Below are positions 46,152 to 57,917 of a DNA stretch of 64,000 bases, piece by piece. The notes beneath the pieces are model-generated. The model was not told the DNA's origin. It did not search any database and saw only the letters and a program-made list of their open reading frames with translations. The stretch comes from Tetrastigma voinierianum (lineage: Eukaryota; Streptophyta; Magnoliopsida; Vitales; Vitaceae). The stretch covers positions 558,001-622,000 of the forward strand of contig JAEQBH010001848.1 of the NCBI GenBank assembly GCA_016808115.1, read 5' to 3'. Positions within the stretch are counted from its first letter, which is position 1; the number at the start of each line of letters is the position of its first letter. Position numbers and translations under genes: made by a program.

Positions 46152-47179
46152 ATTTTATCGTATAAGGTTTAATGTGAAATTCAATTTACCAATTTAGGTT
46201 TATGAGAATTCTGGGTATTTTCTCAATTAAAGTTAATTGTAGTTAATTGGATGTTTAAATTAATCGTTTATAGAATAATAATTTGCTTCTTTAATTTTGA
46301 ATTAACATTTCTATTGAATATTTTGAATTGATAGTTCAAAGATTCATCGTGTGAATTCAATTGTTTTCGTAATTGTGATTTTGAATAGTTTTTATATATA
46401 AATGTTAAGCGCTGGTTTTAATTCGACCAATTGTCGATTCAAATTGTGATGAAATTGAATTCAAGCCTCGTCTACGCTGGCCATCAATATGAGTAACTCC
46501 GGGTGGAATGCATGTTGTCCAGAGAAAAGAATTGATATGCATGTGCATATATGACTTATGCAAATTTCTGTGAATTGTATATGCAAATCTTTTCACATAA
46601 AACCTCAATTTAATAATGTAGATGTTATATATTATTATTTGAGCTTTAAGAAAATAGGTTAATGAATTCAAGGTAATTTAAAAGATATTAAAGAGTAGTC
46701 TTTATATTATTAAACTTAATAATTTAAGTTTTTATATGACGAAATCTTAATATTTTAGTGAGTTTGCTTAGTCAATAAAGTGGCTCCACTCATATTTCAT
46801 TAAATGATTTAAATAATATTTATAAATGTTTATTTGATAGCATCATAAATGACATTTAAGAATAATAAATATTTATAGTTATTAACATGTAGTTATACGA
46901 CACTAAAGGTAGATCTACTGAAGGTACACAATAATTGAAGTAGGTTATGAACCTTATTTAATTAATATAGTGTACATCCAAAGATGACTTATATGTTAAA
47001 ATTAAATTCTTGTGATTTGACCTTTATATATGTTATATGAATGATGCATATTTGGTGATTGTTGGTTGCGTTAGATTTAGCCCAAAGTGACTTAAATGAA
47101 TGTTTTGCATATATTATAGTCCGAACACTTAAATTCAAAGTACTATTATGAGATAAATGTTATAAATGATCTTCTAATG
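46152..47179 (+). mobile_element. Copia CA leader
   Basis: About 1 kb of non-coding, AT-rich leader between LTR and gag. No clean primer site was found directly after the LTR. 46720-47180 has no ORF. Confidence 0.5.
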
Positions 47180-50100
47180 TGACTCCGCCAATGGTATCAA
47201 GTTTAATGGATAGAACTATGATGACTGGATCGAATATGTCAAGTTAAATGTTGGCCTTTTGGGACTCGATTCAGCTCTAGTTATGGATGAACCTACTAAA
47301 CCGACTGATACTAGTTTGGAGGCAGACAAGAAAATGTGGGAGAATCGAGAGGTCAAATAGGCTTATGATGAGCTTAAGCTTAGCATGTAAATGGGCCTAA
47401 TGTTAAGGTTCTCCTCAAATTTCAAGACCGAAAAATGTGAGGGAATTTGTATCGAAGTAAGAAGTGTACCAGAAGGACGCATAATGTGGATAAGCTCATT
47501 GCTTTGTCATTTTATTGTCGAATATCTAATAGAGAGGCTAAATTATAGTCTGGCTAATGGATAACATATTACTACATGGTGAATACCTACAACCGGCTTA
47601 AGAGTTTGATATGGATTCAGGACAGTGTTGGTTGGGAGTTTCGAGTTCATGTAAGGGTGATGATTTCAAGCAATTTCGGAGAACTTACAAACTAACTTAA
47701 GGAAAATGGTCTCTTTTCGATACAAGGCCATGTCTATAAGAGGCAAGTGCAAAGGAAGACCTTAAGGTCAAACTTCCAAGCCAACTTTGCCTATTATGGT
47801 AAAATCAAATCTTTGGACTATTGGCGTAGCTCAGTAAAAATGGAAAAACAGCGACCATTTAAGAGTCACGGCCGTTAAAGCGAGAGAGGTTGAAAAAGAT
47901 TACGAATGTTTCTTTTGCAACAAACACAGGCCTGAAAATGGAGTGCGAAAGAGGAAGGCATGGTTTGAAAGAGAGGTATACATTTTGTTTAGTATGCTTT
48001 GAATCAAATCGATTGAGGTTTCTTCTAATACTTGGTGGCTTGACCTTTGGTCTGTTCCTCATGTGTTTCTAATGTTATGCGAGGTTACTAGCTTCCACAA
48101 TGAAAGTGAAAGCTTTCTATTTATGAGAACGGGATGAAAGCTAGAATTGAGTGTAGGGACATATAGAATTGGCATTAGATACGGGCTATTGCCTTGATCT
48201 AGAGGGTGTTTATATGTTCACGATTGCTCTAGAAATCTTGTTTGTTTTACAGATTGGATGTTTCCCAAGTTTGATTTTAGGATTGGACATAGTTTGTTTT
48301 TCATTGTATCATGGAACAAACCTTTTAATAGTCTTAGTTCGTTGTCGGATACTTTATATTGTTTCAATCTGAATTCTACTTTTGTTAATTCCACATTTAA
48401 TGTTGATGTTAAATATGATGTTGGTATGAAAAGAAATTACTTGTGAGGTCTTGACTTGTGGCATAAAGGCTGCGTCGTATATCAGTATTTTGAGACTAAT
48501 TAAGCGGATTTTGCCTCGATTGGATTTTCTGGAATTAGAGAATAATACTTAGTAATGTGGTTACATTAGGGTAAGCAAGCCAAACATGTATCAAAACAAA
48601 ACTGCCCTGGTGGTGGATTACTTGATTTAATACGTCTGATTTTGTGGTCATTTCGATGTCTGCCATCTTGGGGTGGTGAAGTATTTCATCATAACCGTTG
48701 ATGATTACTCTAGATGTATTACCTTTATTTGCTGCGTGAAAGAACTCGATCGGTTGATGTCCTTGAGACGGTCATTTGAGGTTGAGAGGCAGTTAAATAG
48801 AAAGGTTAAGGTAATACGTTAGATAGAGGTGGTGAATATTATGGAAAGACATCGAGTTGGGCCAATTCGAGCCATTAAACTCCTTGAGTCAGAGACATTT
48901 GTGCGCAATATACAATGCCTGGATCGCCACACCCAATAACGCCATGGCGTGTCGTACGTGATGGAAATGGTAAAGTATGGTGAATGACAGTTACGTACTG
49001 TTTCATTGTGGATGTATGCATTAAGGACAGCCGCATACATATTAAATAGGGTACCTAGTAAAGCAGTTCCTAAGACACCTTATGAATTGTGGACATCTAG
49101 GAAGCCTAGTTTAAGACATCTTCACGTGTGGGGCTATCAAGACGAAGTGAGGAAATATAATCCACATGAAAAGAAGTTGGATTTCAGGACCATTAGTGGT
49201 TATTTCATTGGGTATCCGGAAAGGTCAAATGGGTATAGATTCTATTGTCCTAACCATAGTACGAGAATTGTAGAGTCCGGGAATACTCGCTTCATTGAAA
49301 ATGGCAGTGTCAGTGGGAGTGTGGGAGCACGCGTGATGTGGAGATAAGAGAGAGTCATTGATGGACCAAAACCCATCAAACTGATCAATCTCAAATTGAG
49401 TTCCCATTATTGTAGCGACCCTGCAGGCGTAGACATGGAACAAACAAATGGATGCTCATTACGATTATGGATGCCGTTGTTGAAGGAGGAAAATGCTCGA
49501 GTTAATAAGCAAGTCTGACCTCAAGAAGAAATAGTATCAAGGAGGTCTACTAGAGAGAAAAGATTGGCTCTCGAATGACTATATGGACATGCGCCAGGCA
49601 TGAAAGTGACTTGAGCATTGATAATGGCCGGTCTCTTTTTTGACAACCATGGCGGTGAAAATTACGATAAGTGGTTAATGGCCATGAAGTTGAAATCCAT
49701 GGATGACAATAATGTTTGAAATGACGGAATTACCGAGGATTCTAAAGAGTCGGCTGTAAAGTGGGACTTTAGACGGCGAGACTCAAAGAGCGATGTCGAG
49801 TGGCGGACTTGTTGCCAAAGGTTACACTCGAAGAGATGGCATTGACTCTGAAAGACTTTCTCTCCGGTTTCTAGAAAGGACTCTTTAAGGATTGTAATGG
49901 CTTTGGTGGCTCATTTTGATCTTGAGCTTCACCAAATGGATGTTAAAACGGCCTTTCTCAATGGAGATTTGGAAGAAGAGGTATATATGGATCAACCTCA
50001 AGTTTGGGATACAGTAAAGAAATAGTATGTAGGTTGAAGAAATCAATCTATGGATTAAAAACAAGCTTCAGACAATGGTATTTATGAAGTTGTAATCTTA

Positions 50101-51120
50101 GTATTGTCATATGGGTTTATAGAAATGACCGTTGACGGTGCATCTACATGAAGGTTGTGGGAAACAAGTTTGTAAATCCTTTGTGTTGTATGTAGATGAT
50201 ATTCTTCTTGCTAGCTAGTGATCGACAGGTTATTGCATGATGTTAAGAATTACCTTTCTAGTAACTTTGAAATGAAGGATATGGGTGAGGCTTCCTATGT
50301 GATCGAAATAGAAATATTTCGGGATAGATCACAAGGAATTTTGGGATTATCTCAAAAGGCTTACATCAACAAAGTTCTAGAAAGATTTAAGATGGAATCA
50401 TGTACACTTAGTCCATTCCCATCCGAAAGGAGACAATTTCAGTCTATCGATATCACGAAACGATTTGGAGCATAAAGAAATGGATAATATTCATATGCTT
50501 TAGTTGGGGTTGATGTGCTTCGGACTGTCTTAGTAGGATATAAGCTGCGGTCGGTATGTTGGGTCGTTATCAATCAAATCCCGGATTATTTGCATTGGAG
50601 AGATTTGCGAAAAGGTTTGAGGTACTTCTGAAGCCTTTAAGGATCACATGCTCACATATGAAAGCCCAATAACATGAGGTTTGTTGATTGCTCAGTTTCA
50701 GGAACCTCAGGATGTAGGATGCGAAAGTCCACATTTGGCTATTTGTTCCTTCTAATGATGGAGCTATCTCATGAAGGAAGTGGTAGCGATCTTGTCATTG
50801 CTACTTTATATGGAAGTGAATTGCCAGCCTTTGAAGCTACAGTTCAATCGTTGTGGCTGCGCAATTTCTTTAATAGTTTAAGTATCATTGGTACCATTGC
50901 TAAACAAATGAGTTTATTGTGATAATCAGCCATTTGTATTCTTCTCTCAGAATAGGAAATGCTCGAGGGTGCAAACATATGGATTTAAAGTATCTATACG
51001 TGAAGAGAGGTGCAAAAGTCAGAGTTCAAATAGTGCACATTAACATGATATGATTGGGATCCGTTGACCCAGGACTAGCTCTAAAAACATTTATTGGCCA
51101 TATTAGTAAAAAATGGGAGT
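47180..51120 (+). pseudogene. Ty1/copia gag-pol, heavily frameshifted
   Basis: The copia order is preserved but broken by many indels and stops. Gag at about 47185 (N-G-I-K-F-N-G, then D-D-W-I-E-Y-V-K-L-N-V-G-L-L-G). Pre-integrase region at 48160-48420 (L-A-L-D-T-G-Y-C-L-D-L-E-G-V). Integrase about 48650-49330 ('V D D Y S R C', 'A L R T A A Y I L N R V P S K A V'). RT from about 49880 ('V K T A F L N G D L E E E V Y M', later 'Y V D D I L L'). 'F E M K D M G E A S Y V' at 50262-50305. RNase H 50674-50922 ('R K S T F G Y L F L L'). Ends near 51120. Not functional. Confidence 0.85.
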
Positions 51121-51527
51121 AGTCGCGAAGTCCTTGTATATCGGATGATTGGTCATACATGTATGAATTTATGTTTAGCACGTTTATGTTTATTTGATAC
51201 TCTAGATATCGATGTTTGTTTGGATTTTTAACATCTATGAATCATATTTCGGTTATGCATATTTTATTATGATTATAGATATTAGGTCTATTTAATACAT
51301 TGTGGGATAAGGTATTTTGGAATCTACCTTATCAAATTGTATTGTTTGAATTGAATTGACTTGTGATACATGGAAGGAATCGGGAAGTTTGTCGGGCTCG
51401 TGACCATGTGATTCCAGTCACAGTTTTAGTTCTTACAAGAGTTGACTTATATATAAATTTAGTGAGTTTAAGTTATGTGTTAATATGTTGTATACTAGTC
51501 GTATATGGAGAATCAGGAGTGGGAGAA

Positions 51528-52130
51528 TGTTGAAATTTTAATTTCTAATTGATTCATATATTTGATATTGATAATTGTTATCGTCGTACCTACGGTGATG
51601 ATTGGTATGATATCTAGAGACAATTATCGGGTGTAAATCCCTCAGTGCGATTCGTTCAAAATTTAAGTATTTTAGTGTGTTTTGTTATATTAGTAAATGT
51701 CTTAATAAAAAGGCGTTTAATATTAATGTCTTATAACCATAATTTAATATGGGTAAATGTCTTGAATAAAGACTTGTTTAATGATAGTAACTTCTCTTCC
51801 TGCCTTCTAAATAACATTTTAATATTAGTGGCTGTAAACTTAACGGCTTTATATATATAATATAAAGGCGTAAGCACTCTGCGAGCGAGAGTTTGATTCG
51901 AGAAAGTCGAGGTGATGGTAACATGTCGTCAAAGGGGCGATTTTAGTGTTCTGAATGCGGCGTAGGAAAAACATATATATTATTACTTGGGATATTCAAT
52001 TATCGTGATGGATTCTTTGACCAGTTTTACTAACTTCATTTTACGTAAATTAAGTCATGATTACATTAAATTGGTTACGTTTAATTGTTCTGTAGGATCA
52101 GTGATTCGTCGTTTCCGAAAATTTTCAACA
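51528..52130 (+). repeat. 3' LTR of copia element CA
   Basis: 603 bp, TGTTGAAATTTT to ATTTTCAACA, preceded by the polypurine tract aggagtgggagaa (51515-51527). It is followed by CAAAA (52131-52135), an exact match to the left flank. It differs from the 5' LTR in many places, including the TA run. Confidence 0.87.
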
Positions 52131-52135
52131 CAAAA

Positions 52136-52315
52136 ATCCGAATTGATTTCTTGCATCTTACAAATTACTATATATATATATATATATATATATATTGGGA
52201 GTCATTAGCATTACTGAAGACCTAGCATTGTGGATGTGATGAAAGCGCAAAAATAAACTAGCTAGGCGCTCATCGCTACATATATATATATGTATTGAGT
52301 GTGTAGAATATCGTT
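52136..52315 (+). repeat. Kiwellin E upstream flank (right half)
   Basis: Continues the flank interrupted at 45513. A (TA)13 run is at about 52170-52196 and a second short (TA) run near 52280-52291. Confidence 0.6.
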
Positions 52316-52660
52316 GTAAAAAGTGAAGCCACCGGGCTGAGAGAAGTCCCACTGAGACGAATTTCGGCTACTAAAACAAAAATTATTCAATTACATCATG
52401 AACCGAAAGACTTGAAGTCAAGCCGTCTAGACTCTAGAGGAGGCATTCATTCCAAATGAGAAAAAAAAAAAAAAAAACGTGTGGCGCAGCGCCATGAGGG
52501 CATAGTGGATTCCAGCTCCATCCTTTCAATATCTGGCCTGTTTGGGTTACTCCATGGACGGCTGGTCAACCCCTATGTGATAAAGAATAAAATTATAACG
52601 TAGTTGATAGATCTGACGGTGTGTGGCCTGCTCTTGGGCAGGTTTTTCTATATGTACAGT
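52316..52660 (+). pseudogene. Kiwellin copy E: promoter plus short 3' coding scrap
   Basis: The promoter blocks are recognisable ('gagaagtcccactg', 'aaagacttgaagtcaagccgtctag', 'gaggcattcatt', 'ctgtttgggttact'). The sequence then passes directly to about 52588-52645, which aligns with D codons 154-169 (R-N-N-I-V-D-G-S-D-G-V-W-.-A-L-G). Nearly the whole coding region is deleted. Sequence after 52650 is unrelated AT-rich DNA. Confidence 0.8.
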
Positions 52661-53039
52661 GTATTTAAAAAATAATATCGAAAATACGATATTTTAAAAA
52701 ATATTTCTAATTCTACGATAATTTTTACTAACTAAAAAATATATATTTAAAAAAAAATGATTTCTTCAAATTTATTTAGAAATATAATCTACTATAATTT
52801 CTAATCAGTTCAGGTTGTTTGAAAATGGTTTTCTTGGGGTTGGGAGTCAGTTTATGGATGTTATTCGAGCTTAGATATGTCTTGATGTTTGTTCTTTACA
52901 TGTTGTTTGTTGTTATATATTTTATCAAACATATTTCTTATCTTTAGCGTCGTTTATTTATTTATGGTTGAGGATGTGGTTTATTGTGTTGCATCGGGTT
53001 TTATTGGTGATTCTGGTCAGTGATGAGATCTTACCGTTC
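52661..53039. other. AT-rich spacer
   Basis: Between kiwellin E and the 3' end of the minus-strand copia. No gene; the ORF at 52968-53243 is antisense to the RNase H end. Confidence 0.35.
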
Positions 53040-56000
53040 TTTGACGTTGTCTTGTGGATGGTGATGATTGATTCAAATCAATCTCTAAACAATGATCGAA
53101 ATCACCTTGGATCATGGTGGAATCCCATGCCATCGAGCTTAGACATAACTCCAACACGTCTTAGAGCAACTTTGGGTAAATGCGTATCATTACATTTCTT
53201 ACAGGATGAATCTTTTTCAATTGGAAGCGTTTCATTTCTATAGCATCACAAATCGGTGATATCTAACCCAATATGCTTTGTTATGGGGTGACAAGTGGAA
53301 TTCTTTTTGAAATCTATTCTTTGCTGACTATCGCAATATACAACATACTCATCTTATTTAGACAGATTAGCGAAAAAGTCTTTTCTCCAATAATATCTCT
53401 TGCAGTAGTAGCAACTATATATCAGATGGTTGGTGATTAAAGTAACTGTTTTTAACTTAGTTGTGATGTGGCTCTACAGTAGTAAATAGCAGGATATGAT
53501 TACCTATGAATCCTGAAGCTATAAATTTGCCTTTCGAGAACTAGTTTTCCTTTTCCAAAACATAAACAAAGTTTGGAATTTCCCCTTAGATATCTAAAGA
53601 ATCATTTTAATGCTTCACAATGTTCTCTGCCAGGATTTGCAAAAAATCTGCTCACAACTCCAACTACATGAGCTATGTCTAGACGTGTACAAACCATAGC
53701 ATACATAAGGCTTCCAACTGTTGACGAATATGGAATAGCAATCATTTTCTTCTTCTTTTTTCCTCTATCATGAAGGTTATGATTCTTATTGTTGAAATGG
53801 TACCAAGAGGCGTGGTGACTGGTAGCCTCCTTTCATGTTGAACCTTCCAAAATCGTTCAGCAGCTTTCTTATTGACCACATTCTTACATTTTACTATCTT
53901 AGTGATCTCCATTCCCTAAGATTTGTAGCTAGGCCAAGATCCTTTATATCGAGAGTGACCAATCTTCACTTCAATTTACACTGGTTTAAGCTATGTCCTG
54001 GCCAACTATCTGACATATCATCTACATATAATGGCAGGGATAATAGCTTCTCATAGAGTGAACTGTAGACTTGATGTGTTTGTAGTTCTAATAGTGCCAT
54101 GAGCCATTATGAATGATGAAACTTCTTACTTTTATTCAATAGTCAGAGTCCTACTTCAAGCCCATGGAACTTTCTTTAATTTACAGACTATGTCTTCTTT
54201 CCCTTTGACTTCAAACCCTTCTAGTTGTTGCATGTAGATCTCTTCTTCTAAATCATCATGGAGAAATGCAGTTTAACATCTAACTGCTCTATCTCAAGGT
54301 CTTGATTAGTTGCAAACCCCAAGATGATCTTGATTGATGATAATTTTACAACAATAGAGAAAACTTCATCAAAATCAATACCTTTCTTCTAACCAAAGCC
54401 CTTTTCACCTGTGAACTGTATTTCCATAAGTTCTTACCATCTTCTTTATTATACTTATTTGTTCCTCAGTGTTTTTCTACCTTTTGGTAATTTCACGAGC
54501 TCATAAGTATTGTTATTCTGGAGGGAGTCCATCTCCTCTTGCAGGGCTTTCATCCAACTACTCTAATCTTTATGAGTTTGTGCTTCCTGGAAGCTCTCTA
54601 GCTCCCCCTCATCAATTAAGAAAACTATTAAGGATGGATATCTTGGGTACTGAAACATAACTCTCAGAAACAATCTTACATTTGTAGTTGTTCAATCTCC
54701 TATCCTGGAACCTGCTCCCCTTGATCATCATGCTCTTGTGGTGGTATGCTCTTTTCATCACTATCATCAGGTAGTGCTTTTGGAGTATCACCCTCATTCT
54801 GAGCATCTTCTTCACCTATGAATTGTAGGGGGGGATCAATAGTTACATCCATAGTAAATTTTTCTGACTGCCGCTCTTCTCTGATAGAATCTTTCATTAT
54901 CTGATCTCTATGAAAGACAACATCTCTGCTTCTAAAAACTTTCCTCATCTCGGATTTTAAAATTTGTAGAGCCCGAGGAGCTCCTCGTCTCCATAACTTG
55001 ATGAAGATGCATGGTATGACTTTATCATCTAGCCGTCCTTTGCTCCTTTGAACATGTATGAATGTTTTGCACGAACACCTTGGATAGTTTATAAGAAATT
55101 TCTTTGCAATCCACACACCTTCTACGGGATATCAAATCAAGTGGAAGCGAAGGACTTGTTGATTAGGTAACAAGTAGTAAAGCAGCTACTCCCCCAATGA
55201 CTTAGGAAGCTTTGTACTTAGCGTTATGCATCGGCTTTCTCCACGATGGTGTAGTTGTTCTTTTCTAGTACACCATTATTGTTAAAAGCCTGGATGAATC
55301 TTCTCCTGTCAAATCCATGTTTGGAGCAATATTCTCTTAATTCACAGGAAATGTATTCATCTCCGTTATTTGTACAAAGGCACTTCAAGGGCTTCCCGGT
55401 TTCTCTTTCCACCATGGCATGAAACTATTGAAAGTTCTGGAATACCTAGTCTTTTGACTTCAACAAATACACCCATGTTTTTCTTGAAGCATCATCAATG
55501 AAGGTTACAAAATATTTGTATCCTCCTAAACTTTCAACCTCTATGGGACCACAAACATCATAATACACAAGTTCTAGTATTTCTGAGTTCTTAGTATATT
55601 TGCTTCTAAATGAAACTCTATGTTGCTCTACAAGTAAGCAATAATCACAAGGATCAAGTAGTGTACCTTTGGCAAAGGGAATGGAGTTCTTCTTTGACAA
55701 GATTTGTAGCCCCTTCTCACTCATGTGACCAAGTCTCCTGTGCCATAAACTTGGTGAGGAGTTTGTTGCTACATTTAACCCATTTTTAGAAACCTTCCCT
55801 TGGGTCTTATACAATGAACAACAAACTTCTCCTCTTGCAACGACCATCATTCCTTTGGTGAGTTTCCATCTACCATTGCCGAAATAATTCTGGAAGCCTT
55901 CTTTATCCAAGGCAATTCGACATCAGGATTGAGGCGCCATCCTGGAGACATGCCTCACATCTCTCGGTGCTCGGCTAGTAACCTCGTTGAAGTGCGTATG

Positions 56001-57094
56001 CAAATATCTCAATTCACAATATTGGAGTTTGGCGGTGTTCCCATCTTTATACCCAAAGTCTCCTACTTTGTATGTGTTGAACAATTCTCTATTTGGCGTA
56101 GCATGGTATGACGCAGCAGTATCAACCACCCATTCAATCATCAGTGTAGCGTAGCGGCATTCTTTAACGGCAATTACCAACATTTTCCATCACTTTGCAT
56201 GTAATGGGGGGAGTAGTGGTGTTCTTGTTCTCTTCCTTCTTTTGGTTTCCTTGATTTTGTTCACACTTCCATACTCAACAATTTTTCTTCATGTGACCAT
56301 GTTTGCCACAGTGATAACAAGCGTAGTCTTTGCCTCTTTATTTCGACCTTCCTCTGGATCTGTCATTCTGAGGTCTTGACACTCTGCCTTTGCTTCTACC
56401 TCTATTTTCTATAACCAATGCTTATAACTCATTGTTGGTAACTCTGCTTGTCTTATTATAAGACAGCAAGGATCCTGACACCTACTTAAATTAAAAAGTG
56501 TCCTTCCTATATAATAGGGTAGTCACTAGGTTTTCATATGACTGGGTTAGGGATGCCAATAGGAGTATAGCCTTATCTTCATCATCAAAAGTTACTTGAA
56601 AATGTAACAATTGAGAGATAAGGTCATTGAACTTACTCAAATGTTGTAGCGCATTTGTATTTTCCAACATGCGTAGACTATACAACCCCTTCTTTATATA
56701 TAACTTGGTTGACAAGTTCTTCGCCATGTACAATTCCTCCAATCTCTTTCAGATCCTTCTGCAATTGTGCAGTCTTCCACATTGATGTTGTTTAGTACTT
56801 CGTCTGAAAGGTTGAGACATATTGCACTACAGTTATCTCATCCATCTCTTCCCATTGGGCTTCTGTTGTGGTTTCTGGCTTCTTGAACTTGGTAGATAAC
56901 GCTTTATGAACCTTTTGCTAGATAACAAGATCTTTCATCCGTCTTTGCCAGAGGGTAAAGTTGTAGTTACCAACAAACTTCTCAATCTCGTACTTTGCCA
57001 TCTTTTCTTGAACGTCAACAATGAGCTATCCTAGAGAAATAGTAATCTCAAAAATCTTTTCTGATGTGGAAGGTGGGTCAACAGCCTCAGCCAT
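53040..57094 (-). pseudogene. Minus-strand Ty1/copia gag-pol (element CB)
   Basis: Tnt1-like order on the minus strand. Gag starts at 57094 (MAEAVDPPSTSEKIF) and continues through 56491-56742. Zinc knuckle near 56280-56325, C-Y-H-C-G-K-H-G-H-M-K-K-N-C. Protease 'W V V D T A A S Y H A T P' at about 56080-56140. Pre-integrase and integrase at 55446-55910 ('L W H R R L G H M S E K G L', 'V T F I D D A S R K T W V Y'). Integrase continues at 55224-55415, linker to RT at 54700-55116, degraded RT at 54000-54650, RNase H to about 53040. Multiple frameshifts and stops interrupt it, but individual domains are long and readable, less decayed than copia CA. Confidence 0.85.
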
Positions 57095-57121
57095 AAAGCA
57101 TACTAAGACTAAGAGAACTTA

Positions 57122-57133
57122 GCTCTAATACCA
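57122..57133 (-). other. Primer-binding site of copia CB
   Basis: GCTCTAATACCA, one change from the reverse of the tRNA-Met site. It is two bases from the LTR start at 57136. Confidence 0.75.
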
Positions 57134-57135
57134 CT

Positions 57136-57917
57136 TGTTAGGTGCCCAAATGATCGGCTTCTATTGCTTCGACACTACCCTCTGACAGTGTTTCTTGACG
57201 TCGAATGAATAGTAACCGTATATGTGAACAATATTGTATACGTGAATAGTATCATAGACGTGAATAGTACCGGATATGTGAATAGTGTAGTATATGTGAA
57301 CAGTGCCGTATGAAAAAATAAATATAGAAAAATAGAGAACACCATATTTACGTGAAAAACCTTTTTGTATGAAAGGAAAAAACCACGGGACAATCTCCGA
57401 ACAATTCTTCACTAACAAAGTGGTATACAGTACAACTCCTCCCAAGAATATATTGATCTTGGATTATACTCAAGAAATTAGAGAAAACCTCACACTCCCC
57501 TAGTGTGGAATTCCTCAATTGAGAGCAACCTTCTCAATTGAGTCTCTCTCTATTTTTCTGTCACTTTCTCACCCTCTCCTCTCTACTCCTTTCTTCTTCT
57601 ACAAATAAGATATACAATTGCACTTGTCTTTGCTGATTTATAAATGACGAAAGAAATCTCGGAAAATGCAGCATCAGTGGAGAGAAAAACAATAAGAAAA
57701 AATGGGGGAGGGAGCGGGAGGGAGGGTATGCTTTTATGTTTTATGAAAGCATGTCCCTTGTGGGAGACCAAATGATGGGTATGGACCCCATCATTTTTCT
57801 CGCATTGTCTTTTCTTTTTCACAATAAGTTGGTATTTTAGTGGGAATTGTGGTCTCCTGATTTCTCAGAGTCACTAAATCGTCGGGGCATTCACCAGTTG
57901 GCTGCAACCTGCAAAAC
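57136..57917 (-). repeat. 5' LTR of copia CB (right border approximate)
   Basis: Starts TGTTAGGTGCCC after the primer site. A plausible outer end is GCAAAACA at 57917 (TGTTTTGC on the minus strand). It contains an 18-bp tandem repeat at 57216-57313 and a purine-rich ggga-block at 57702-57726. No 3' LTR was located beyond 53040, so no target duplication can be checked. Confidence 0.55.
57216..57313. repeat. 18-bp tandem repeat in the CB LTR, ~5 copies
   Basis: Unit 'gtatatgtgaatagtacc' with variants (gtatacgtgaatagtatc, atagacgtgaatagtacc, gtatatgtgaacagtgcc). On the minus strand the ORF across it reads a repeating hexapeptide. Placement in the LTR suggests U3 or leader repeats. Confidence 0.75.
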
